A stretch of 16,109 nt of DNA from the NCBI GenBank assembly GCA_017848075.1, contig JAGALG010000218.1, positions 1-16,109 of the forward strand, in the 5' to 3' direction. Shown here one piece after another: positions 1 through 7,162 of the stretch. The notes under the pieces are model-generated. The model made no database searches and was not told the origin of the DNA. It saw only the letters and a list, made by a program, of their open reading frames with translations. The position numbers and the translations under genes are program-made. This DNA comes from Oscillospiraceae bacterium (GTDB taxonomy: Bacteria > Bacillota > Clostridia > Oscillospirales > Ruminococcaceae). Within the stretch, counting starts at the first letter, position 1. Each line of letters opens with the position of its first letter.

Positions 1-62
1 CCCCACGGGCAGTTTCGCGTTATCAATTCTGCGAATCGCAGTTGCTGTGCCGCGATCAAGAC

Positions 63-79
63 AGCGCGGTCGCCGCGCT
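63..79. other. GC-rich hairpin at the end of nrdJ
   Basis: A 7-bp GC-rich perfect stem (63-69 with 73-79) and a TCG loop lie at the RNR stop codon; two bases of the stop are in the stem. No T-run follows on the minus strand, so I do not call it an intrinsic terminator. It may protect the mRNA 3' end or be chance. The remaining bases 1-62 hold no gene that I can support. Confidence 0.3.
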
Positions 80-2426
80 AGCGGACAGGGCAAACACCGT
101 TGACGCAGTCGCTGGCACCGATGTCCAGTTCGGTTTCCTCACGCTCATATTTGGAGATGAGAGACGGATTGAACGGGCGCATGGCAGCCTTGCGGCTCTC
201 GTATTCTTCTTTGCTGATCTCCTCGTAAGGCATCAGCTCATAGAAGCTGTCGTCATAGCTGAGGAAGGACAGAGCAACCACATCATCCCAATTGTTCCAT
301 ACCCATTCCTCTACCTCTTCCCATTCATTGTCACGGACATGAACGGTAATGGAGCAGTTGTGATCCACATAATGCTCCATGAACATTTTATAGTTTTCCA
401 GCTGTTCAATGGCAGAAACATCGGCTTTGACCCGACCGGCCGGAGCCTGAACCGGGAACTCCACCACTTTGGTTTTCGGATTGATCGGATCCTGACCGAT
501 CTCCGGGAGAACCGGATAACCCAACTCCTCACAAACTTTGCACAGCGGGTCAGTTGCAGTGATGCGAACGCGGCGCACATAGTATGGAGAGTGGGAGTAA
601 TGAACACCACTGGATACCGTCGGAAGCAGGGACAGAGTGCCCTCCGGCTTCACGGTAGTTACCAGCAATGGTTTCGGCATATTGAGGGAAAGCGCAATCT
701 CATCAGCTGCCTGACGAGCTGCCTGACGCATTTCTTTCAGCAGTTGGATCTGTTCCTCACGGGACAATCCGGCTGCATTGACCATATCCTGCCAGCCGGT
801 CATGGAACAGCCAACCAGACGGTCACGCTGCTGCACCTGATTCCAGGAATGCATCTCCAGTTCCCGACAGGTCATACGGTAACCGGCTCTTGCAGACAAT
901 CTCTGCGCTGCCAGCAGACCTTCTTTGTCCAAAGTACCGTCCTCACGGACAAAGGCTTTCACATTGATCGTGGTCAGGTTACACAGGCCATGGCTGTCCA
1001 GCAGGATCTCGCCACAAGGATTGCAGCCCTTAAAGTCCGGGCGGCGTTTGGAACCGGCTTCCTCGTTGATCCAGCCAGGTTCGCCGGAGTAGCGCATCTG
1101 CTGAATGTGCCAATGGAGCTGTTCCCGGCTTGGTTTACGGCGATAGAAAATGGAGTTATTACTCATCTGGCGGTGAGCAATAGATTTATCGATCTCCCAG
1201 CGGCCATTGATCTGTTTATACAGATTGCTTTTTGCTTTGATGCAGGTCTCGTCATCCTGATCGATCAGGCCGATCTCAGAGGTGCGGCGCACACCGCCGG
1301 AAACCACATTTTCGCCAATAATATTGGCAATGTCCAGCAGGTCGATCGGAGCCAGCTGAGTGCGAACTTCGCCGTTTCTCACACCGGCAGCTGCAATCAC
1401 CTTATTGATCTTGTCCAGCATGGTCATCATGGACTCATAACCGGAAGCGGTACCGCCAAATACCTTCAGACGCTCGCCTCTTGGGCGAATGCTGTCATAT
1501 TCTACGATCATGGTTTTGATGCGATTGTATTCGTTGGTGGTCAGAATATTGAAGTAATGATCCAGCGCCTGTGCCCAACCTTCTTTGGAGTCGCCGATGG
1601 AGATGGTCACATCGTCTTTGGTAAAGGCCAGATTGGTGAACTCCAAGCGCTCCTCTTTTGGACGGGCGTTGTAGGCCTTATGTAAAATCTTCATATCTGT
1701 GCGGATCTTTGGCAGTTTTGCCGCATCCTCCTTCAGCACACGGACACCCACACCGGAGCCAACCATCAGCAGATAAAACAGATCGTGATAAGCGTGGAAG
1801 TCATCGATCACTTCAAAGGCGCAGTTGTAGTTGGCCATCGGGTATTCCTCGGCCACCTGGGTACGGCCTACCCAGAAGGTACGACCAGACAGGAACTGTT
1901 TCATGTGATAAATATTATCGTACAGATTCTCTGCTTCCTCTTTGCTGGTCGGAGCCAAAGAACAGTTGTATTCCACCGCACGGCGAATGGTTTCCCACCA
2001 AAATTCCCTACGGTTCAACTTTGGCAGGTAGCGGGAATAGGTTCTGGAGTAAACAAAGGAACCCAACTGCTCCATCGGATTGGGAGCATGTTTATATTTG
2101 CTGAGAAATTCTTTGGACAGCAAGCCACTGCCGAATTCATCCTCCTGATATCGCACTTTCTCCTTTTCCATGCGGTACAGCATATAGGCACGCACGGTGC
2201 GGTACTGCTGCTGTTCAAAGAGGATCTCCTCTACGGTATCCTGAATTCGTTCAATATCGATGATATCCTCGCCTTTTTCCTTCAGACGAGCCTCTACAGC
2301 ATCGGTTGCTGTCTGCAGCGCTTCCTCGTTCTGCTCGCCAGCTGCAGCTGCCGCCAGACTGATGGCACGGTAGATGAATTGTTTATCGAATGCGACGATA
2401 TTTCCATTGCGTTTTCTGACATTCAT
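78..2426 (-). CDS. nrdJ: Adenosylcobalamin-dependent ribonucleoside-triphosphate reductase (class II, monomeric type, with ATP-cone)
   Basis: This 782-residue enzyme reduces ribonucleoside triphosphates to deoxynucleotides using B12, with or without oxygen. Residues 3-90 look like an ATP-cone (VRKRNG at the start), the allosteric activity domain, which the 739-residue Lactobacillus leichmannii enzyme lacks. The catalytic set matches that enzyme. C202 (NYNCAF) and C482 (GLCN) are the redox pair. C471 in NPCGE is the thiyl-radical cysteine, exactly 11 residues before C482 as in the model enzyme (408/419), with N469 and E473 beside it. C774 and C779 form the C-terminal CxxxxC shuttle. The start is set by AAAGGAG at 2442-2436, nine bases upstream. 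It is transcribed alone, divergently from map. No cobalamin riboswitch is visible in its short leader. Nothing is truncated. Confidence 0.96.
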   Translation of the reverse strand: MNVRKRNGNIVAFDKQFIYRAISLAAAAAGEQNEEALQTATDAVEARLKEKGEDIIDIERIQDTVEEILFEQQQYRTVRAYMLYRMEKEKVRYQEDEFGSGLLSKEFLSKYKHAPNPMEQLGSFVYSRTYSRYLPKLNRREFWWETIRRAVEYNCSLAPTSKEEAENLYDNIYHMKQFLSGRTFWVGRTQVAEEYPMANYNCAFEVIDDFHAYHDLFYLLMVGSGVGVRVLKEDAAKLPKIRTDMKILHKAYNARPKEERLEFTNLAFTKDDVTISIGDSKEGWAQALDHYFNILTTNEYNRIKTMIVEYDSIRPRGERLKVFGGTASGYESMMTMLDKINKVIAAAGVRNGEVRTQLAPIDLLDIANIIGENVVSGGVRRTSEIGLIDQDDETCIKAKSNLYKQINGRWEIDKSIAHRQMSNNSIFYRRKPSREQLHWHIQQMRYSGEPGWINEEAGSKRRPDFKGCNPCGEILLDSHGLCNLTTINVKAFVREDGTLDKEGLLAAQRLSARAGYRMTCRELEMHSWNQVQQRDRLVGCSMTGWQDMVNAAGLSREEQIQLLKEMRQAARQAADEIALSLNMPKPLLVTTVKPEGTLSLLPTVSSGVHYSHSPYYVRRVRITATDPLCKVCEELGYPVLPEIGQDPINPKTKVVEFPVQAPAGRVKADVSAIEQLENYKMFMEHYVDHNCSITVHVRDNEWEEVEEWVWNNWDDVVALSFLSYDDSFYELMPYEEISKEEYESRKAAMRPFNPSLISKYEREETELDIGASDCVNGVCPVR

Positions 2427-2464
2427 GTTCTGTTTCTCCTTTCCTGTCGTCTCTACATACTAAA

Positions 2465-2492
2465 ATTATAACAGGTCATGGAAGAATAACAA
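2465..2492 (-). promoter_or_regulatory. Promoter of nrdJ
   Basis: Read on the minus strand, TTGTTA (2492-2487) is followed after 16 bases by a perfect TATAAT (2470-2465), which has TG one base upstream (extended -10). The start codon at 2426 leaves a leader of only about 30 bases, too short for a cobalamin riboswitch or NrdR-type leader control downstream of the start site. Confidence 0.7.
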
Positions 2493-2500
2493 GCGGTTTT

Positions 2501-2608
2501 CTTTGGCAAAAGTGAATATTGGAGGAATGACAGATTTTCGCAAAAAAACTTTGGCAGGTTCTGTCGGGAATTATCCCTTGACAACAATTCCGCTGGAAAT
2601 CCGTTTCC
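2501..2608. repeat. Repeats in the nrdJ-map divergent gap (possible operators)
   Basis: CTTTGGCA occurs twice on the plus strand (2501-2508 and 2549-2556). Next to these are an inverted repeat GGAATT/AATTCC (2567-2572 and 2586-2591) and GGAAA/TTTCC (2595-2599 and 2604-2608), the latter eight bases upstream of the map -35 box. They could bind regulators, but such short repeats also arise by chance. I see no NrdR-box-like sequence. Confidence 0.25.
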
Positions 2609-2615
2609 AAGTTCA

Positions 2616-2644
2616 TTGCAGGAAAAGAACAGCTGTGATACAAT
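2616..2644 (+). promoter_or_regulatory. Promoter of map
   Basis: TTGCAG (2616-2621), a 17-base spacer and TACAAT (2639-2644) with TG at 2636-2637 make an extended -10 promoter of near-consensus form. It lies about 33 bases ahead of the map start, which has AAGGAG at 2663-2667. Confidence 0.75.
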
Positions 2645-2676
2645 AAAGATATTCCGACAGAAAAGGAGTTTGAAAT

Positions 2677-3546
2677 ATGAAACTGGAACGAAATGATCCC
2701 TGCTGGTGCGGCAGTGGAAAGAAATATAAAAAATGCCACGCAGACTTTGACGAGAAAATCGAACGCTTCCGCCGACAGGGCTGCGAGGTTCCTCCTCACG
2801 AGATCATCAAAACTCCGGAACAGATCGAAGGTATCCGGGAAAGCTGCAAGATCAACATTGCCATTCTGGATCATGTGGCACAGCATATCCACGCCGGCAT
2901 GAGCACAGAGGAGATCAATCAGCTGGTACATAATAAAACCATCGAACTGGGCGGCATCCCTGCCCCACTGGATTATGAGGGCTTTCCAAAAAGCGTCTGC
3001 ACCTCCATCAACGATCAGGTCTGCCACGGTATTCCAGATGAATCCGTGATCCTGCAGGAGGGCGATATTATCAATGTGGATGTGTCCACCATCTATAAGG
3101 GCTATTTCTCTGACTCTTCCCGTATGTTCTGCATCGGTGAAGTATCTCCCGAAGCCAAACGGCTGGTAGAAGTGGCGAAAGAATGTATTGAAAAGGGCTT
3201 GGAACAGGTCAAACCATGGGGCTTCCTTGGTGACATGGGTCAGGCTGTCCACGAACACGCCTTGGCTAATGGCTGCTCGGTTGTAGAGGAGATCGGTGGA
3301 CACGGTGTTGGTCTGGAATTCCATGAAGAACCCTTTGTCAGCTATGTTTCCCATCGTGGTGAGGAGATGCTGATGGTGCCGGGCATGGTCTTTACCATTG
3401 AACCGATGGTCAATGCCGGCAGTCCGGATGTGGTAATGATGGAAGGGGACGACTGGATCGTCTACACCGCTGATGGCAGTCTTTCCGCTCAGTGGGAAGT
3501 TACCGTTCTCGTTACCGAAGACGGTTATGAAATCCTTGCTTACTAA
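2677..3546 (+). CDS. map: Type I methionine aminopeptidase with N-terminal SEC-C zinc motif
   Basis: This enzyme removes the initiator methionine from nascent proteins. It has 289 residues, longer than the 264 of E. coli Map because of an N-terminal SEC-C motif: C9, C11, C20, H21 in the pattern CxC...CH, with GSGKKYKK between. The catalytic domain (about 45-289) keeps the dinuclear metal ligands D135, D146, H209, E242 and E274 and the catalytic H117 (VCHGIP). SEC-C knuckles bind zinc and, in SecA, contact SecB or ribosomes, so here the motif may place the enzyme at the ribosome exit (inference). The gene has its own promoter and terminator, so it is monocistronic. It is not in the usual ribosomal-protein/adk operon, so a second, shorter map may exist elsewhere in the genome. 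Confidence 0.96.
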   Translation: MKLERNDPCWCGSGKKYKKCHADFDEKIERFRRQGCEVPPHEIIKTPEQIEGIRESCKINIAILDHVAQHIHAGMSTEEINQLVHNKTIELGGIPAPLDYEGFPKSVCTSINDQVCHGIPDESVILQEGDIINVDVSTIYKGYFSDSSRMFCIGEVSPEAKRLVEVAKECIEKGLEQVKPWGFLGDMGQAVHEHALANGCSVVEEIGGHGVGLEFHEEPFVSYVSHRGEEMLMVPGMVFTIEPMVNAGSPDVVMMEGDDWIVYTADGSLSAQWEVTVLVTEDGYEILAY

Positions 3547-3582
3547 AAAATCCCGATCTGAATGATTCAGATCGGGATTTTT
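3546..3582. terminator. Two-way terminator between map and the Rnf-like operon
   Basis: A perfect 17-bp stem (3546-3562 with 3566-3582) has a 3-base loop. It begins with A-run and ends with T-run, so it can work for map on the plus strand and for the five-gene operon on the minus strand. Its outer bases touch the map stop codon, and its right end abuts the last minus-strand stop at 3583. Confidence 0.93.
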
Positions 3583-4797
3583 CTAATATTTCAGCAAATA
3601 ACGGGTAATTCCGGCTCTCTGCAGCGCAAGCAGCTGGCTTTGCAGCTGATTATCACTGTTATTGCCCACGCTGAGCAGAATACCCAGCTGTGCCTGAGCA
3701 GCGGCAGCCTGATCCTGCACCGTCACGAGGGTGGCGTTCAGGGCGTCGTTCTGCACAGCAGACAGATCGATGAGAACTTGATCCCTTAACAGCTGGCTGG
3801 CGTCACCGCCGTAAGGACGGCTGTCTCCGCCGGTCAAAGCTGCTGCCGGATACTCGATCCACAGGTGGACACCTTTGGATGCAGCGTGCTTTTTAAAGAG
3901 CTCTGCAGCCTCTTTTAGGCAGTCCAGCTTGGACTGACCATCGTCATAGACGAATTTCATCTGATCCATGGCAGCTCCCACCGGGAAGCGGAATTCCCGC
4001 AGAACGATTTCCGTAAAACCAGCATCTGCTGCGTCATCGATCAATTTACAGATATAGTCCCGAGCCAGTGGAGAATATGGATTCAGCCAGGATTTTCCAC
4101 CTGCCTCCAGAGAATTATCCAGCCAGAAGTCCTCACTGCCCTCGTATAAGATACCGGCATAGGTCTCGGCCTGTTGGAAACGGCGATCCATAAAGGTGTA
4201 GATCGATGCGATCGGCTTCATGCCTGCGTCCTTGATCTGCTGTGCCACTTCCTCCAGAGAAATCAGGTCTTCTGCTGTATAGTAGTCATCATAACCCTCT
4301 TTATAGGAAATTGGGTAATTGACCCAACCTTCCTCTGATTTAAGATCGATCATAATGCTATCCATACCGGCAGCCTTCACATTGGCAATGCCGTTGGTAA
4401 AGCTGCTCTTATTCCGCACCATGCTCATCGGGAAGTATGCTGTTCGCAGAGCGGCCTCTGCCAGTGCCACTGGCTCCGGATCTTCTTCGGCTTCCGCTTC
4501 GTCTGCCGGTTCCTCTGTTTTCGCTTCTTCCTCCACAACAGGTGGCGTTGTGGTTTCTTCTGTTTTTGGCTCCTCCGGAGTGGTTTCTGCTTCCGGCTGT
4601 TTCGTTTCGGTCTCCTGCTCTGTTTGAACCAGCTCTTCTTCGCCGGAAAACATTGCAGACAAGGGCTCATAGAGCTTCCAGCCCAGCAAAAACAGCAGTG
4701 CCAAGGCTCCTAAGATCAGCACCCACTGCAGGATAATGCTGCCCATAGAGCGACGGTAAATGCGTTTATAGGATTTGATTTTATAGGTACGGCCCAT
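3583..4797 (-). CDS. Membrane-anchored glycoside-hydrolase-like protein (DUF4015-like TIM barrel)
   Basis: 404 residues. A basic N-terminus is followed by one membrane segment (about 19-41), then a Glu/Thr/Pro-rich low-complexity linker (about 52-108), then a globular domain (about 115-404) outside the membrane. The domain starts RTAYFP and continues with AAGMDSIMIDLKSEEG and GMKPIASIYTF. This alternation of strands and helices resembles the putative glycosyl hydrolase family DUF4015 (PF13200), whose hallmark is an IDxKD/S-like strand; D151 sits there. The catalytic residues of the family are not established to my knowledge, and no substrate can be given. GGAGG at 4809-4805 supports the start. 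It is the last gene of the operon, 12 bases after the RnfA-like gene and overlapping none, so it is probably cotranscribed. A cell-wall or polysaccharide role is inference only. Confidence 0.65.
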   Translation of the reverse strand: MGRTYKIKSYKRIYRRSMGSIILQWVLILGALALLFLLGWKLYEPLSAMFSGEEELVQTEQETETKQPEAETTPEEPKTEETTTPPVVEEEAKTEEPADEAEAEEDPEPVALAEAALRTAYFPMSMVRNKSSFTNGIANVKAAGMDSIMIDLKSEEGWVNYPISYKEGYDDYYTAEDLISLEEVAQQIKDAGMKPIASIYTFMDRRFQQAETYAGILYEGSEDFWLDNSLEAGGKSWLNPYSPLARDYICKLIDDAADAGFTEIVLREFRFPVGAAMDQMKFVYDDGQSKLDCLKEAAELFKKHAASKGVHLWIEYPAAALTGGDSRPYGGDASQLLRDQVLIDLSAVQNDALNATLVTVQDQAAAAQAQLGILLSVGNNSDNQLQSQLLALQRAGITRYLLKY

Positions 4798-4809
4798 GAA
4801 ATAACCTCC

Positions 4810-5400
4810 CTATGCCGGCAGCTGGTTGCCGGTCAGGCCTACCAGCGCCAAAGCGATCAATCCGGCTGTGATCAGCTGCAGAGGAAAACCGCGGAAGGAT
4901 TTTCCGGCATTGCAGCTGCTCAATCTTCGATTTAAGCTCCAAAGCAGCAGCATGGCCAGTGTAAAACCGACTCCTGCGCCACAGTGATAAGCCAAAGCTC
5001 TCCAGACTGTATTGATGTCCGGATCTTTGGCTACCAGCAGTAAGCTGCCCAAAGTTCCGCAGTTGATAGCTGCATAAGGCAAGTACTGTCCAATCAGATC
5101 AAAAACCTTCGGTGCATATTTCTGCAGCAGCAAATAGGCAGCTGCAAACAGCAGCACTAAAATCAGCAGGTGAGCCAAACCGTTGATGTAATAATACATC
5201 GAGCTTCCTGCGATCAGGCGATTGACACCGTAGGCAATGGGGCCTGCTGTTGCCAGTACCGCTGTGGTCAGACCGCCAAAAACAAGGATTCGTTTGGGTT
5301 CCCGGGTCAACTCCCGGAGCCCATAGCTGTCAAAGGCACGGGCAAAGAACAGGTTCTCTGCTGCCATGGCTGCGGCAAATACCGCTAAAAAGTCCATCAT
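4810..5400 (-). CDS. RnfA-like integral membrane protein, one [2Fe-2S] cysteine missing
   Basis: 196 residues and about six membrane segments. The identity as an RnfA/NqrE homologue rests on YLPYAAINCGTLG (107-118, canonical YLPLITTNCAVLG) and on the C-terminal stretch FRGFPLQLITAGLIALALVG. RnfA and RnfE normally form an antiparallel pair that shares one intramembrane [2Fe-2S] cluster held by four cysteines, two per subunit. Here C114 is present, but the first site (canonical FLGICPFLG) aligns without gaps to AFDSYGL, putting Y26 in place of cysteine. A complete cluster is therefore not expected. It follows the RnfE-like gene by 3 bases, with AAAGGAG at 5419-5413. Two adjacent ATG codons open the gene; I took the first. 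The canonical next gene, rnfB, is absent. Confidence 0.85.
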   Translation of the reverse strand: MMDFLAVFAAAMAAENLFFARAFDSYGLRELTREPKRILVFGGLTTAVLATAGPIAYGVNRLIAGSSMYYYINGLAHLLILVLLFAAAYLLLQKYAPKVFDLIGQYLPYAAINCGTLGSLLLVAKDPDINTVWRALAYHCGAGVGFTLAMLLLWSLNRRLSSCNAGKSFRGFPLQLITAGLIALALVGLTGNQLPA

Positions 5401-5403
5401 CGC

Positions 5404-6189
5404 TTATTCCTGCTCCTTTCCCTGATTTTCTTTGGAAGTTTCTTCTACTGTTTCTTTTGGAAGTTCCTCCGGGGTCTCTTCCTCATCTTCACGCATTTTA
5501 TGGGCAAGCTCGATCAGTTTTTCCTTGATCGGGCCACGGTTTCTTGCCGTCCAGATCTGAGCCGCCAGAATGGTGCGATGGATTTTTTTACCCAAAGCAG
5601 CCACAAAGCCCAGCAAAATAAAGCCAAAGGCCGATACCATTACGCCGGAGAAGCGCAGTTTTACCCAAGGAAGTGCTTTTCCCCACAGGGTTCCGTAGCC
5701 AAAGATCTCGCGAACAACGCCTACCAGCAGCAGAACCATTGCCGCACCGATCCAGATTTTTACCAGCTCCAGCAAAACCTTTGCCAGATCCGGCTCTTTT
5801 CGTGTTTTTCCCCTTGCTGCGAAAAGCAGAGTGCTGACACAGAGCAGAGAGAAATAAACACCGACAGAGTCCATCAGGGCCGGAGAAATATTGCCGACAA
5901 TAACACGGGTCGGCAGCACAAAGAAAGCTGCAATCAAGGCGCAAAGAGGATAATCGACCCACTGGAAGTCCTGTGGGATCTTTGCCATCAGTAAAGGCAT
6001 GATCAGTCCCACTGGAACCAGTGTCAGCAACAGACCAATGGATAAGCCCACAGCTGTCTGCAGACTGGTGGTCGCTACTACAACAAAAGGAACAGCAAAG
6101 CCCATGGTCAAAACGGGATTTTTCAGGAAGATCCCTTTCGTCACAGACAGAAAACGGCGATAATAATTGCGCTTACTCATCTTCTTCAT
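5404..6189 (-). CDS. RnfE-like integral membrane protein, both [2Fe-2S] cysteines missing
   Basis: 261 residues and about six membrane segments. VREIFGYGTLWG (158-169) matches the RnfE/NqrD signature VREILGNGTLFG, and KNPVL (23-27) matches the N-terminal KNNPAL. The first cluster cysteine (GLCPLL) aligns to AVPFV, giving V33. The second (IVTNCIVIG) aligns to LCVSTLLFA, giving T120. The only cysteines are C83 and C117, neither at a ligand position. The C-terminus adds a charged, Glu-rich cytoplasmic tail (about 232-261) not usual in RnfE. The start has AAAGGAG at 6204-6198 inside the RnfD-like gene, and the two genes overlap by 17 bp. Canonical Rnf operons carry rnfG between D and E, so that gene is missing and not just displaced. 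Confidence 0.85.
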   Translation of the reverse strand: MKKMSKRNYYRRFLSVTKGIFLKNPVLTMGFAVPFVVVATTSLQTAVGLSIGLLLTLVPVGLIMPLLMAKIPQDFQWVDYPLCALIAAFFVLPTRVIVGNISPALMDSVGVYFSLLCVSTLLFAARGKTRKEPDLAKVLLELVKIWIGAAMVLLLVGVVREIFGYGTLWGKALPWVKLRFSGVMVSAFGFILLGFVAALGKKIHRTILAAQIWTARNRGPIKEKLIELAHKMREDEEETPEELPKETVEETSKENQGKEQE

Positions 6190-7162
6190 GGTCCGCTCTC
6201 CTTTCCATGAGTTCTATGAGATTGCCCCGCTCAACCAGATGATCAAACAGCGGAGAGAAGGCGTTGGTCAGCAGCAGCGCAAACACTGCGCTGTAATGCA
6301 CTGCGCCATAATAGCGGAACAGCATGGTCACGATACCTGCCGTCACCGCATAGAAAATCTTCGCCATGGGGCGTTTTGGCAGAGTTACCGGTTCCGTCAG
6401 CATATAAACTGCGACAAACATGAGCGAACCGGCTACCAGCTCCAGAATAATGGATTCCATTGCACCGATATCCTCGTGATGGATTCGGGAAGCAAAGACA
6501 CAAACAGTACCCAAGTAAGCAGCAGGAACATACCATTTGACATTCTTCCGCACCAGCAGGTATACCAGACAGGCTGCGATCACTAAGATATTAGTGGTTC
6601 CCATCGGGCCGGCAAAGTTACCAAGGGCCAGCTGCTCTGTTGAGATGGTTGGGATCGCGCCCATTTTCAAGATAGCCGCAGGACCCTGTACCAGCTTCAC
6701 GGTCTCATCTACAACCAGAGAAAGAGGTTCCAGAGGCGTTGGGTAGCCACTGAGCTGCGTGCCAAAGCAAATGGTCACAAAGGCAAGTCCTGCAGCCGCC
6801 GGATTAAAGACATTGTTTCCGGTACCGCCGTAAGGGAATTTAACAACAAAAATAGCAAAGACTGCTGCCAGCATTGGAATATAAAAAGGAATGGACGCCG
6901 GCATCATCAAGGCAATGATCATACCGGTTACGACCGGGCTGGCATCCCACCATTCAATGCCACGGCCATTGAACAAACTGCTGATCCAGTTGGTCACCAG
7001 TGCAGCCAAAACAGTCAGCGCACCGAGAGCCAAAGAACGAATTCCATAGTAAAAAACAGCCATAAAGAACGGAGGGATCAAGGCGATCGCTGTATCCAGC
7101 ATCACCAGAGAGCTGCGTTCTTCCGCACGGATCTGCGGGAAGGGTTTGGATTTAACGATCAT
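6173..7162 (-). CDS. RnfD-like integral membrane protein without the covalent-FMN motif
   Basis: 329 residues with eight to ten predicted membrane segments. RnfD/NqrB homology is clear from MLDTAIALIP (21-30), the stretch around SPVVTGMIIALMMP, NVFNPAAAG (117-125) and the TEPVT...TNAFSPL end. RnfD normally binds FMN covalently on the threonine of an SGAT motif in a periplasm-facing loop. The matching segment here is DETVKLVQGPAAIL (152-165): the threonine aligns to A163, and no other S/TGAT is present in the protein. It starts with ATG preceded by GAAAGGAG (7179-7172), which lies inside the RnfC-like gene; the two overlap by 11 bp and are probably translationally coupled. The fold is retained, so a structural or transport role is possible, but a covalent-FMN electron step is not supported. 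Confidence 0.85.
   Translation of the reverse strand: MIVKSKPFPQIRAEERSSLVMLDTAIALIPPFFMAVFYYGIRSLALGALTVLAALVTNWISSLFNGRGIEWWDASPVVTGMIIALMMPASIPFYIPMLAAVFAIFVVKFPYGGTGNNVFNPAAAGLAFVTICFGTQLSGYPTPLEPLSLVVDETVKLVQGPAAILKMGAIPTISTEQLALGNFAGPMGTTNILVIAACLVYLLVRKNVKWYVPAAYLGTVCVFASRIHHEDIGAMESIILELVAGSLMFVAVYMLTEPVTLPKRPMAKIFYAVTAGIVTMLFRYYGAVHYSAVFALLLTNAFSPLFDHLVERGNLIELMERRADHEEDE

Noticed and set aside
1..58. Start of a minus-strand gene (TTG at 58) running off the left edge
   Set aside because: Open for only 19 codons with no ribosome binding site and no recognisable motif.
42..1685. 547-codon open frame on the plus strand, antisense to nrdJ
   Set aside because: It runs in codon register with nrdJ and exists because nrdJ here has no TTA, CTA or TCA codons (reverse complements of stops). 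The protein has no family features.
2578..2583. TTGACA as a second -35 box for map
   Set aside because: No -10-like hexamer lies 16-18 bases downstream, and a better promoter exists at 2616-2644.
2427..2676. Cobalamin riboswitch ahead of nrdJ
   Set aside because: The predicted leader is only about 30 bases and I see no B12-box-like element.
4319..4736. Ser/Ala/Pro-rich small frames over the acidic linker of the hydrolase-like gene
   Set aside because: They are out-of-frame readings of a low-complexity GAA/ACC-rich region.
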